Position numbers and translations under genes: made by a program. Below the pieces are notes generated by a model, which made no database searches, had not been told where the DNA came from, and saw only the letters and a program-made list of their open reading frames with translations. From Pseudomonadota bacterium (GTDB taxonomy: Bacteria; Pseudomonadota; Gammaproteobacteria; Burkholderiales; Burkholderiaceae), in assembly GCA_021778935.1 (NCBI GenBank), contig JAJYBQ010000031.1, positions 1 through 14,376 on the forward strand: DNA of 14,376 nucleotides. The letters run 5' to 3'. Below are positions 1 through 6,032 of the stretch, in pieces (within the stretch, counting starts at the first letter, position 1; each line of letters begins with the position of its first letter).

Positions 1-26
1 TAACCCCGGACAAGGAAACGATCAAA

Positions 27-1541
27 ATGAAACGATTGAAGAAGTGGCTTGCATGGGTCGCTGCGGCGACCGTGCTGGGAGTGGCCGGGTTGGCGCCGGC
101 CTGGGCAGACAATGGGCCTTCCTCGCCACCGGCGGCCACGGCCACCGCGGCGGCACCGACCGCTGCTGCCGCGGCGGCGCCCGCGCCCGCAGCAGCAGCG
201 CCGACTCCGAACAAGGGCGACGTGGCATGGATGCTGACCTCGACCGCCCTGGTTCTCTTGATGTCGGTGCCGGCGTTGGCACTTTTTTACGGCGGCCTGG
301 TGCGGACCAAGAACATGCTCTCGGTCCTGATGCAGGTGCTGGTGGTCTTTTCCCTCATCACGGTGCTCTGGTGCGTGTACGGCTATAGTCTCGCGTTCAC
401 GGAGGGAAGCGGCAGTCTCGCGCCGTACATCGGGGGATTCAGCCGCCTGTTCCTGAACGGCACGTTCGATCCGGCGACCGGCAACTTCTCGATGGCATCG
501 ACCTTCGACAAGGCCACGCCGCTGCCCGAACTGGTCTACGTCGGGTTCCAGGCGACGTTCGCGGCGATCACCTGCTGCCTGCTTCTGGGTGCGATCGTCG
601 AGCGGATCAAGTTCTCCGCCGTGTTGATCGCAGTCACGATCTGGTTCACGCTGAGCTACCTGCCGATCGCGCACATGGTGTGGTTCTTCGAAGGCCCCGA
701 CGCATATACCACCGCCAAGGTGGCCGACGCCATGAACGCCAAGGCCGGCCTGCTCTGGCAGTGGGGTGCTCTGGACTTCGCGGGGGGGACGGTGGTGCAC
801 ATCAACTCCGGGGTTGCGGGCCTGGTCGCCGCCATCCTGCTCGGCAAGCGGATCGGCCTGGGCAAGGAGTCGATGGCCCCGCACAGCCTCACCATGACGA
901 TGATCGGTGCGTCGCTGCTGTGGTTCGGGTGGTTCGGCTTCAACGCCGGCTCCGCGCTCGAAGCGAACGGGTCGGCCGCGCTGGCGTTCATGAACACCTA
1001 CCTCGCGACCGCCCTGGCCGTGCTGTCGTGGATGTTTGCCGAGTGGATGATCAAGGGCAAGCCGTCGATGCTCGGCGCCGCCTCCGGCGCCGTGGCGGGT
1101 CTGGTCGCGATCACGCCTGCCGCCGGAAACGTCGGCATCCCCGGCGCGTTCGTGATCGGTCTGGTCGTCGGGCCGCTGTGCTTCTGGGGCGTCACCGGCC
1201 TCAAGCGCATGATCGGCGTCGATGACGCGCTCGACGTGTTCGGTGTGCACGCGCTGGGCGGGATCGCCGGCGCGTTGCTCACGGGCATCTTCAACGACCC
1301 CAGTCTGGGTGGCCCGGGCTCCGTGCAGGATTGGGTCACCATGAAGACCGGCTACCCCGGCATCCTGGCCCAGTTGCTCATCCAGGCCAAGGCCGTAGGG
1401 TTGACGGTCGTGTGGACTGCGGTGGTGTCGTTCATCTCCTTCAAGGTCGCCGATCTGCTCGTAGGCATCCGCGTGAAGGAAGAGGAAGAGCGCGAAGGTC
1501 TCGACACCTCGTACCACGGCGAAACCGCGTACCACTACTAG
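27..1541 (+). CDS. amtB: AmtB ammonium transporter
   Basis: Inner-membrane ammonium channel of the Amt/Mep/Rh family, 504 residues, expected to be a trimer that conducts NH3 after stripping NH4+ of a proton. Residues 1-27 are a signal peptide (KRLKK start, hydrophobic core, AWA cleavage site before D28). A linker at 31-64 consists almost only of Ala, Pro and Thr, and the channel begins near 65. Family landmarks seen: FYGGLVRTKN near 87, periplasmic-gate Phe in FQATF (F178), D250 and first pore His in AGGTVVHI (H258), second gate Phe and Ser in GFNAGSA (F305, S309), and twin pore His in DVFGVHALGG (H408). The tail after 481 (EEEEREGLD, HGETAYH) matches the cytoplasmic segment that docks the PII protein GlnK. 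AGGA at 13-16 precedes the ATG by ten bases. A glnK gene is usually just upstream and would lie outside the window; the TAA at 1-3 could be its stop, but this cannot be verified. Identification is very secure. Confidence 0.97.
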   Translation: MKRLKKWLAWVAAATVLGVAGLAPAWADNGPSSPPAATATAAAPTAAAAAAPAPAAAAPTPNKGDVAWMLTSTALVLLMSVPALALFYGGLVRTKNMLSVLMQVLVVFSLITVLWCVYGYSLAFTEGSGSLAPYIGGFSRLFLNGTFDPATGNFSMASTFDKATPLPELVYVGFQATFAAITCCLLLGAIVERIKFSAVLIAVTIWFTLSYLPIAHMVWFFEGPDAYTTAKVADAMNAKAGLLWQWGALDFAGGTVVHINSGVAGLVAAILLGKRIGLGKESMAPHSLTMTMIGASLLWFGWFGFNAGSALEANGSAALAFMNTYLATALAVLSWMFAEWMIKGKPSMLGAASGAVAGLVAITPAAGNVGIPGAFVIGLVVGPLCFWGVTGLKRMIGVDDALDVFGVHALGGIAGALLTGIFNDPSLGGPGSVQDWVTMKTGYPGILAQLLIQAKAVGLTVVWTAVVSFISFKVADLLVGIRVKEEEEREGLDTSYHGETAYHY

Positions 1542-1565
1542 GAAGTTTGCGCGGCGGAAGGAGTA

Positions 1566-1605
1566 CTCCCTCTCCCGTGTGCGGGAGAGGGAGGCGGTGG
1601 GGATG
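1566..1605. repeat. REP-like palindromic element, copy 1
   Basis: A perfect 12-bp inverted repeat (1566-1577 with 1582-1593) encloses a four-base TGTG loop. It is followed by a G-rich tail containing GGCGGTGGGG. The arm CCCTCTCCC/GGGAGAGGG with a trailing GGTGGGG is a very common intergenic motif in GC-rich proteobacterial genomes. It begins 24 bases after the amtB stop, between convergent amtB and the nsrR-like gene. No T-run follows, so it is not a textbook intrinsic terminator, but a stem this strong could still end or protect transcripts from either side. A related element occurs at 10217-10259 in the same orientation. Confidence 0.75.
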
Positions 1606-1638
1606 CTTGCGTAGAACGGTGTTTGACGATGTGGGCCG

Positions 1639-2136
1639 TCAGTCCGGGAGCGGATTGGCGGCCCGTTTCCTTTGGCGTACGGGAATCTGGGTGGAAATCC
1701 GCGCCGTCCGCGCCACGGCGAACACTCCGCTCATGCCGCTGCCGAGGACGTCCTGTAAGGTGTGTCGGTCCAGGGTCGCCATGAAGTTGCGCCGCGCATC
1801 GGCAAGAACGGACTTGAGTGTGCAGGCGGGAAGAAGCGGACAGTCCTGGTGCTCGGCATTGAAGCATTCGACGATGTCGAGGCGATCTTCCATGTGGCGG
1901 ACCACGTCGCCGATGTTGATCAGCTTAGGGGCGCGCGACAGGTGCATCCCACCGCCCTTCCCGCGCAGGGTCTCGATATATCCCGCCGTCGACAGGCGGT
2001 TGACGACCTTCATCAGGTGGTTTTCCGAGATGCCATAGCTCTCTGCGATTTCCGAGATCGTGCACAGGCGCTCGGGGTGGGCGCCCAGGTACACCAGCAC
2101 GCGAAGAGAGTAGTCCGTGAATCTCGTAAGTTGCAT
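1639..2136 (-). CDS. nsrR: Rrf2-family iron-sulfur regulator, NsrR-like
   Basis: A 165-residue winged-helix transcription factor of the Rrf2 family. The N-terminus MQLTRFTDYSLR and the helix-turn-helix region at about 26-62 (ISEIAESYGISENHLMKVVN, then RGKGGGMHL wing) are typical of NsrR, the nitric-oxide sensor. Three cysteines, C91, C99 and C105 (spacing C-x7-C-x5-C), are placed to hold a [4Fe-4S] or [2Fe-2S] cluster, and D8 matches the aspartate ligand known in Streptomyces NsrR. Known NsrR proteins repress NO-detoxification genes until NO damages the cluster. No such gene lies in the window, so the target is unknown. Residues after about 138 form a basic, Pro-containing tail (RQRKRAANPLPD) beyond the usual family end. 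No strong Shine-Dalgarno is seen before the ATG; this start is chosen because the conserved N-terminus begins there. It could instead be another cluster-binding Rrf2 member, but NsrR is the best match. Confidence 0.85.
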   Translation of the reverse strand: MQLTRFTDYSLRVLVYLGAHPERLCTISEIAESYGISENHLMKVVNRLSTAGYIETLRGKGGGMHLSRAPKLINIGDVVRHMEDRLDIVECFNAEHQDCPLLPACTLKSVLADARRNFMATLDRHTLQDVLGSGMSGVFAVARTARISTQIPVRQRKRAANPLPD

Positions 2137-2167
2137 GCGCGGAGCCTAGCAGGATTTCCCTGGTTTG

Positions 2168-2188
2168 CCGCCCCTTCCGACGGGGCGG
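2168..2188. repeat. 7-bp inverted repeat in divergent gap
   Basis: CCGCCCC at 2168-2174 and GGGGCGG at 2182-2188 are exact reverse complements around a 7-base spacer. The element lies between the divergent nsrR-like gene and the DUF423 gene, about 30 bases upstream of the regulator's start codon. It could be an operator or a chance GC-rich dyad. It does not resemble the AT-rich NsrR consensus. Confidence 0.3.
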
Positions 2189-2307
2189 TCGCCGGAGCCC
2201 GACGCCCTGAATTCCAATGGACGCTTTGCGCATCGCGAGCGCCGCGCGCTTTGCCGGGTGGAGCGCCGACCGAGGTCGAGTTGGTGGAAAATGCCGGAAT
2301 CATTCGG

Positions 2308-2724
2308 ATGCAACTGGACAGGGGCATGGATTCTTCCCGTTTTTCCGCACTGGCGGGCGCGGTTTTTGGATTCGTGGGCGTTGCTGCCGGAGCGATCGGC
2401 GCCCACGCACTGCGGGCTCGGCTGGCGCCGGGCATGATGACGGTGTACCAAACCGCGGCGCACTACCAGATGGTCCATGCGCTCGCGCTGCTGTTCGTTT
2501 CGTCGGCGCAGCAGCGCTGGCCTGGACGTGCAGCACGGATCGCCGCCGGCTGCTTCGTTGCCGGCATCCTGTTGTTCAGCGGCAGCCTCTACGCGCTGGC
2601 GCTGGGGGCTCCGCACATCGTCGGGTTCGCCACCCCGTTCGGGGGACTGTGCTTCCTGTCGGGTTGGGTTGCCACGGCGGTCGCGGCGGTCGGCGGGACG
2701 GGGCGGCACGTAGCGGGCGGATAG
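2308..2724 (+). CDS. DUF423 family small membrane protein
   Basis: A small integral membrane protein of the DUF423 (YgdD-like) family, 138 residues from this start. The family hallmark is clear: a first hydrophobic helix ending in GAIGAHALR, then YQTAAHYQMVHALALL, a third helix (CFVAGILLFSGSLYALAL) and a fourth (TPFGGLCFLSGWVATAVAAV). Four membrane segments and about 120-130 residues are normal for the family. The molecular function is unknown. An in-frame ATG at 2326 would give 132 residues beginning MDSSRFSALAG and fits the family N-terminus equally well; 2308 was chosen because GGAA lies eight bases upstream. It is transcribed away from the nsrR-like gene and converges on the glycosyltransferase gene with about 90 bases between stops. 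Family assignment is firm; the exact start is not. Confidence 0.85.
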   Translation: MQLDRGMDSSRFSALAGAVFGFVGVAAGAIGAHALRARLAPGMMTVYQTAAHYQMVHALALLFVSSAQQRWPGRAARIAAGCFVAGILLFSGSLYALALGAPHIVGFATPFGGLCFLSGWVATAVAAVGGTGRHVAGG

Positions 2725-2757
2725 CCGGCGCCGCCCGGCTCCGTGCCCGATTTGGTT

Positions 2758-2783
2758 CGGATCGCGCCGGGACTGGCGATCCG
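2758..2783. terminator. Inverted repeat between convergent genes, possible terminator
   Basis: CGGATCGC at 2758-2765 and GCGATCCG at 2776-2783 form an exact 8-bp stem with a 10-base loop. It sits between the converging stops of the DUF423 gene (2724) and the GT39 gene (2815). A second, smaller dyad (AGCCGG 2723-2728 with CCGGCT 2735-2740) overlaps the DUF423 stop. Neither is followed by a clear T-tract, so a bidirectional terminator role is inferred from position only. Confidence 0.3.
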
Positions 2784-2814
2784 CGCGCTGCGCCGGGGCT
2801 TTGAACTCTTGAAC

Positions 2815-4404
2815 TCATCGGTGCGGCGCGAGCCGCTGCACCAGTTCGACGCCACCTTCCCGAAACAACACCCTTACCGGAACGCCAGGCACCAAGCGAT
2901 CCGTCCGGGTGACCGCGTATTCCCCGGGCTCCGGTGCGCGCGACGGCGTCCTGTGCTGACGGTAGACGCTAAAGCTGGGGACGGTGATGTTCCATTGCAC
3001 GACCGGTCCCGGCAAGGTCGCGGCAATTTCGCCGGCGTGTTTGGTCGGGCCGCTCAGCAGGTTGCCGAGCCACGGAAGGAACGCGAATCCGAGCGACCCG
3101 GTGAGGAGGAGACTCATCCCGGCGGCCCGCCAGGCGGGCGCGATTCCGCGCCGCGTTGCGACCAGGATGCCCGCGACCGCAGCAACCCCGGTGATCCAGT
3201 AATAGGTTCCGGCCGCAGTTGACCAGGCACGCTGGGTCTGCGCGGCATAAAAGTCGGGATCGGCATGCGCCCGCGCGTCGGCAAACCACTGCGTGATGGC
3301 AGGTGCCGCCGGCAGCAGGAGCAGCAGCGCACCCGGGAGTACCAGCAGCCCGGCGGCTCCTCGGGTTTCGATGCGTCGCCCGGCAAGCAGAAATACCGGC
3401 GTCATGCCGTAGAGCAGGTAGTGCGGCAGCTTGGTTCCGGAAAGCGAAAAAAAGACGAAGACGAATCCGAACCACATCCAGAGGAATCGCGGCAGGTCGC
3501 CCTGCCAGTCCTGGCGCAGCGGCCGCACGGTGCGCCAGAGCAGCCCGCTCCAGGGCGCCAGCAGCAGCGGTAGCACGATGAGGTAATAGAAAGGGCTGCC
3601 GGCGTGGCCCTCGAGCGTTCCGCCGAATCGCTGCAGGTTGTGGTGGATGAGGAATCCTTGGACGAAATCCCATCCGTGGATGACGAGCTGCGCGACATAC
3701 CATGGAGCGGCAATGGCAAGCAGGATCGTCCAGCCGAGCGGATCCCCGGCCGCACGCGCGGCGTCGCGCCACCGCCCGGAAACGGTGCAGTACAGGATCC
3801 CGACCGCGGCGGGAATCAGGATGGCGATCGGTCCTTTGGTCAGCACGCCGAGTGCGATCCAGGTGTACCCGCGGAGCAGCGCCGCGCGGTGTTGTCCTTC
3901 CAGGTAGCGCCAGAGGTCGAACATCGTGGCGGCAAGCAGTGCGTTGAGCAGGGCGTCCGCCGTGGCGGCATGGGCCATTGCCGTCACGCCAAGGCTGGTG
4001 AACGCGATCGTCGCGGCGGCGAAGGCGCTGCGAATCCCCAGGCGGGGTGCGCCGAAGCGGAGGATCGCGGCAACCCAAGCCAGCCCCGCGAGGCCGGACG
4101 GCAGACGCAGGGAAAATTCGTTCAGACCGAATGCCTTTACGCTCAACGCCTGCAGCCAATAAATCAGAATCGGCTTGTCGTAGCGGGGAAGGCCGTTCAG
4201 TGTGGTCGAGATCCAGTCGCCGCTGTGCAGGATTTCCCGCGTCGCCTCGGAAAATGCGCCCTCATCGATATCGAAGAGCGGATAGCGGCCCAGGGTCGGC
4301 AGCAGGAGTATGGCGCACACGGCGAGAAAGAAGATCGCGGCGACGGCCGGCGGGGGTGCCTTGTCGTTGCGCGCCAACCATCCCGGTGCAAGGCTCATCC
4401 GCAT
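2815..4404 (-). CDS. Glycosyltransferase family 39 (ArnT-like) membrane protein
   Basis: A 529-residue polytopic inner-membrane glycosyltransferase of the GT39/PMT-like superfamily, whose bacterial members such as ArnT move a sugar from an undecaprenyl-phosphate carrier to lipid A or another acceptor. After a first hydrophobic segment (about 18-37) comes the first periplasmic loop with the acidic pair in YPLFDIDEGAFSEATREIL (D47, E48), the expected catalytic site, followed by GLPRYDKPILIYWLQ (Y75, D76, K77, P78). Many hydrophobic segments follow (GVLTKGPIAILIPA, LSGTKLPHYLLYG). The last 90 or so residues form a soluble, probably periplasmic domain. The frame is open to 4605, but the start is placed at 4404 because GGAGG lies five bases upstream and because the extra residues are Arg-rich and inside the upstream PAP2 gene. 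It overlaps that gene by 10 bases, so co-transcription and coupled translation are likely. The sugar and acceptor cannot be told from sequence. Confidence 0.88.
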   Translation of the reverse strand: MRMSLAPGWLARNDKAPPPAVAAIFFLAVCAILLLPTLGRYPLFDIDEGAFSEATREILHSGDWISTTLNGLPRYDKPILIYWLQALSVKAFGLNEFSLRLPSGLAGLAWVAAILRFGAPRLGIRSAFAAATIAFTSLGVTAMAHAATADALLNALLAATMFDLWRYLEGQHRAALLRGYTWIALGVLTKGPIAILIPAAVGILYCTVSGRWRDAARAAGDPLGWTILLAIAAPWYVAQLVIHGWDFVQGFLIHHNLQRFGGTLEGHAGSPFYYLIVLPLLLAPWSGLLWRTVRPLRQDWQGDLPRFLWMWFGFVFVFFSLSGTKLPHYLLYGMTPVFLLAGRRIETRGAAGLLVLPGALLLLLPAAPAITQWFADARAHADPDFYAAQTQRAWSTAAGTYYWITGVAAVAGILVATRRGIAPAWRAAGMSLLLTGSLGFAFLPWLGNLLSGPTKHAGEIAATLPGPVVQWNITVPSFSVYRQHRTPSRAPEPGEYAVTRTDRLVPGVPVRVLFREGGVELVQRLAPHR

Positions 4405-5204
4405 CGGGGCCTCCGCGCGCACGCGGATCGCGCGATCGCCCACAGGCCCATCCCGCCCCCGACGGCGACGGCAATCCACTGCAGGGGCTGCGCCAGCGGG
4501 TATCCGGTGTCGGTGACCGCAAGCGCCGCGGCGCAAGCCAGCACCGCGATACCGAGCGCGCCCCGGGCTCGGTCGGAATGTGCCGGAAACCGCATCGACG
4601 CCCACACCCCGAAACCGCCGGCGACGACTCCGAGCGCGGCGCCCCCCAGGACATCGGACGGCCAGTGCGCCCCGACCATGACGCGGGAGGATGCCGCAAC
4701 CAACGCCACGCCGAGCGTGGCGCTGCCCAGGGCGGGGCGGGTCCGGATGGGGCGGTATGCGAGGATCAGCACGGTGGCGACGAGGAAGATCGTGATCGAA
4801 TGCCCGGATGGAAAAGAATTGTGGCCCGCCAAGGCCTGTCCCTCGATGTGAATGTGTTTCGCGCCAAGCGCCGCTGCGGGCCGCGCGCGGCCGAAGACGG
4901 TCTTGCCGCCCCAGGAGAGCAGGCCGGCCAGCGGCGCCGCCAGAATCCCGGCCGCGAGCACCCGCGGGTCCGACGCCAGGAACGGGGCCAGCAGCATCAC
5001 TGCGACCAACCCGTGTCCGAGAATGGTCAGGTCGCTGGGCAGCCCCCGCGGGAGATCACGCGCGGCAAATCCGTTGATCGCGGCAAAGAGCGGATGGTCG
5101 AGCCCGCCGTTTGCCAGCGCGAGCGCGGCCAGAGCACTGAGTACGGCAAACGCCGCGACCAGGACAGGGGTGCGCAGGTCGGATTGGGGGGAAGTGGACG
5201 ACAT
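4395..5204 (-). CDS. PAP2-family membrane lipid phosphatase
   Basis: A 269-residue integral membrane phosphatase of the PAP2 superfamily, which removes phosphate from lipid phosphates or pyrophosphates such as phosphatidic acid, phosphatidylglycerophosphate or undecaprenyl pyrophosphate. All three catalytic motifs are present: KTVFGRARP (K101 to P109), SFPSGHS (S133, G134, H135) and SRVMVGAHWPSD (S173, R174, H180, D184). About six hydrophobic segments surround them (12-31, 64-77, 82-96, 136-150, 160-172, 186-202), and two more follow at 216-231 and 240-257, making the C-terminus longer than in minimal PAP2 proteins. It is the first gene of a minus-strand pair with the GT39 gene and overlaps it. 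That pairing suggests recycling of a polyprenyl carrier or modification of lipid A phosphates, but the substrate is inferred only. No good Shine-Dalgarno precedes the ATG; a TAGAAT box ends ten bases before it. Confidence 0.9.
   Translation of the reverse strand: MSSTSPQSDLRTPVLVAAFAVLSALAALALANGGLDHPLFAAINGFAARDLPRGLPSDLTILGHGLVAVMLLAPFLASDPRVLAAGILAAPLAGLLSWGGKTVFGRARPAAALGAKHIHIEGQALAGHNSFPSGHSITIFLVATVLILAYRPIRTRPALGSATLGVALVAASSRVMVGAHWPSDVLGGAALGVVAGGFGVWASMRFPAHSDRARGALGIAVLACAAALAVTDTGYPLAQPLQWIAVAVGGGMGLWAIARSACARRPRCG
4410..4414 (-). promoter_or_regulatory. Ribosome binding site deciding the GT39 start
   Basis: On the minus strand GGAGG stands five bases before the ATG at 4404-4402. 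It lies inside the last codons of the PAP2 gene. A second in-frame ATG at 4398 overlaps the PAP2 stop as ATGA but is 11 bases from this site, so 4404 is preferred. Confidence 0.6.
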
Positions 5205-5214
5205 CGGCGCGGCG

Positions 5215-5220
5215 ATTCTA
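5215..5220 (-). promoter_or_regulatory. Candidate -10 box of the PAP2-GT39 pair
   Basis: The minus strand reads TAGAAT, a 5/6 match to TATAAT, ten bases before the PAP2 start codon. Transcription from it would start about four bases before the ATG, giving a leaderless or nearly leaderless message. This fits the missing Shine-Dalgarno. I see no convincing -35 at the usual distance, so support is weak. Confidence 0.25.
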
Positions 5221-5388
5221 TCGTTCGCGTCCGGTTCCCGGTGGCCATACAGGGTATTGTGTGCAAATCGGGATTCGTCCCATATATTGTGGGTGACGGG
5301 CGCTGGCGGTTCGGAGTTCGCGCGATCATGTCGCGGTCACGGCCGAGAAAAATGGTCGCGCGAAACATACTGTCCGCTCGGAAAACGC

Positions 5389-5416
5389 TTGCGTCTCTTG
5401 GCGATTCGCATAGTAT
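5389..5416 (+). promoter_or_regulatory. Possible sigma-70 promoter for the SWIB gene
   Basis: TTGCGT at 5389-5394 and TAGTAT at 5411-5416 are separated by 16 bases and lie about 110 bases before the SWIB start. The -10 matches four of six consensus bases and the -35 only three, so this is a tentative call. Confidence 0.25.
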
Positions 5417-5513
5417 TGCGGTCACGAAACGGGGCCCGTTCCTTGCGGCTCCGCAACCGGCAGGACGCGATTGCCGTCCGCGCCGCCGCCCCGAACGCTT
5501 TTGCAAAATCTAT

Positions 5514-5518
5514 AGGAG
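5514..5518 (+). promoter_or_regulatory. Ribosome binding site of the SWIB gene
   Basis: AGGAG ends seven bases before the ATG at 5526. It fixes the start inside a frame that is open for about 1.5 kb upstream. Confidence 0.8.
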
Positions 5519-5525
5519 ATCGTCG

Positions 5526-5927
5526 ATGGCTACTGCCAAGAAGGCCGCGAAAAAAGCTGTGAAGAAAGCCGTGAGCAAAGCTCCGGCCAAGAAGGTCGCG
5601 GCGAAGAAGGCGCCAACGAAAAGTGCGGCCGTGAAGAAGTCCCCGGCCAAGAAGGTCGCGGCGAAGAAGGCAGTGCGCACGCCGAATGCGGCGTTCATGA
5701 AGCCGTTGACGCCGGTCGGTCCGCTGGCGGCGGTGATCGGCGCTACGCCGATGCCGCGCACCGAGGTCACCAGCAAGGTCTGGGTGTATATCAAGAAGAA
5801 CAAGCTGCAGGATACGGTCAACCGCCGCAACATCAATGCCGACGACAAGCTGCGCGCGTTGTTCGGCGGCAAGTCGCAGGTATCGATGTTCGAGTTGACG
5901 AAGTACGTCAGCAAGAATTTGAAGTAA
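5526..5927 (+). CDS. SWIB/MDM2-domain protein with histone-H1-like N-terminus
   Basis: A 133-residue basic protein in two parts. Residues 1-52 are nearly all Lys, Ala, Val, Pro and Ser in AAKKA/PAKKVAAKKA units, like bacterial histone-H1-like proteins, and would bind DNA or RNA non-specifically. Residues 57-133 form a SWIB/MDM2 domain: MKPLTPVGPLAAVIGA, MPRTEV, KVWVYIKKNKLQD, RRNINADDKLRALFG, MFELTKYVSKNLK. The SWIB fold is best known from eukaryotic SWI/SNF chromatin remodelling complexes and MDM2, but occurs in some bacteria including Chlamydia. A nucleoid-associated role is the natural inference; no experimental function is assumed. The start is fixed by AGGAG seven bases upstream and by the composition shift at that point. 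It is monocistronic, divergent from PAP2 and convergent with the HNH gene. The tail contains a perfect 29-bp internal repeat. Confidence 0.93.
   Translation: MATAKKAAKKAVKKAVSKAPAKKVAAKKAPTKSAAVKKSPAKKVAAKKAVRTPNAAFMKPLTPVGPLAAVIGATPMPRTEVTSKVWVYIKKNKLQDTVNRRNINADDKLRALFGGKSQVSMFELTKYVSKNLK
5583..5671 (+). repeat. Perfect 29-bp direct repeat inside the SWIB gene tail
   Basis: Bases 5583-5611 and 5643-5671 are identical and exactly 60 bases (20 codons) apart, so the frame is kept. Each encodes PAKKVAAKKA (residues 20-29 and 40-49). Identity at the third codon positions too suggests a recent tandem duplication or continuing slippage/recombination in the Lys/Ala tail. Confidence 0.95.
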
Positions 5928-6032
5928 CCACCGCGCTCTTCCCCGCGTCGCGGGAATGGGCGGCGGCCGGGGCCGCATGAGCTGTTGGCGCGTCCCGGCC
6001 GCTCCGCGCGCGGCGTATCGTCCGCGCGCTTC

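Larger units (their letters stand above)
5205..5525. other. 321-bp non-coding region between PAP2 and SWIB genes
   Basis: This gap between divergent genes is the longest gene-free stretch in the window. It is locally more AT-rich than its neighbours, with TATATT at 5283-5288, the palindrome TTTTGCAAAA at 5499-5508 and the 9-mer GCGGTCACG occurring twice (in the 5330s and the 5410s). The plus strand holds an open frame running into the SWIB gene, but it has no recognisable protein similarity and lies antisense to PAP2, so it is not called. The region probably carries promoters in both directions and a long leader for the SWIB gene. Confidence 0.6.

Noticed and set aside
1762..2307. Upstream extension of the DUF423 frame through the nsrR-like gene
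   Set aside because: The extension is antisense to a conserved Rrf2 regulator and lacks family similarity; the DUF423 family begins at about residue MDSSRF or shortly before.
2969..4159. 396-codon minus-strand open frame within the GT39 region
   Set aside because: It is a shifted frame of the glycosyltransferase gene with Arg-rich composition typical of GC-rich shadow frames; only the GT39 frame has membrane segments and family motifs.
5257..5288. TTGTGT ... TATATT as a promoter upstream of the SWIB gene
   Set aside because: The spacing between the two hexamers is 20 bases, outside the normal sigma-70 range.
4047..5525. Long plus-strand open frame running in phase into the SWIB gene (626 codons in total)
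   Set aside because: It lies antisense to the well-supported PAP2 and GT39 genes, is Arg/Gly/Pro-rich without any recognisable domain, and the SWIB gene has its own Shine-Dalgarno at 5514-5518.
5942..5976. GC-rich dyads (CCCGCG/CGCGGG and GCGGC/GCCGC) between the SWIB and HNH stops as a terminator
   Set aside because: Stems are only 5-6 bp, the first has a one-base loop, and no T-tract follows on either strand, so they cannot be separated from chance in such GC-rich sequence.
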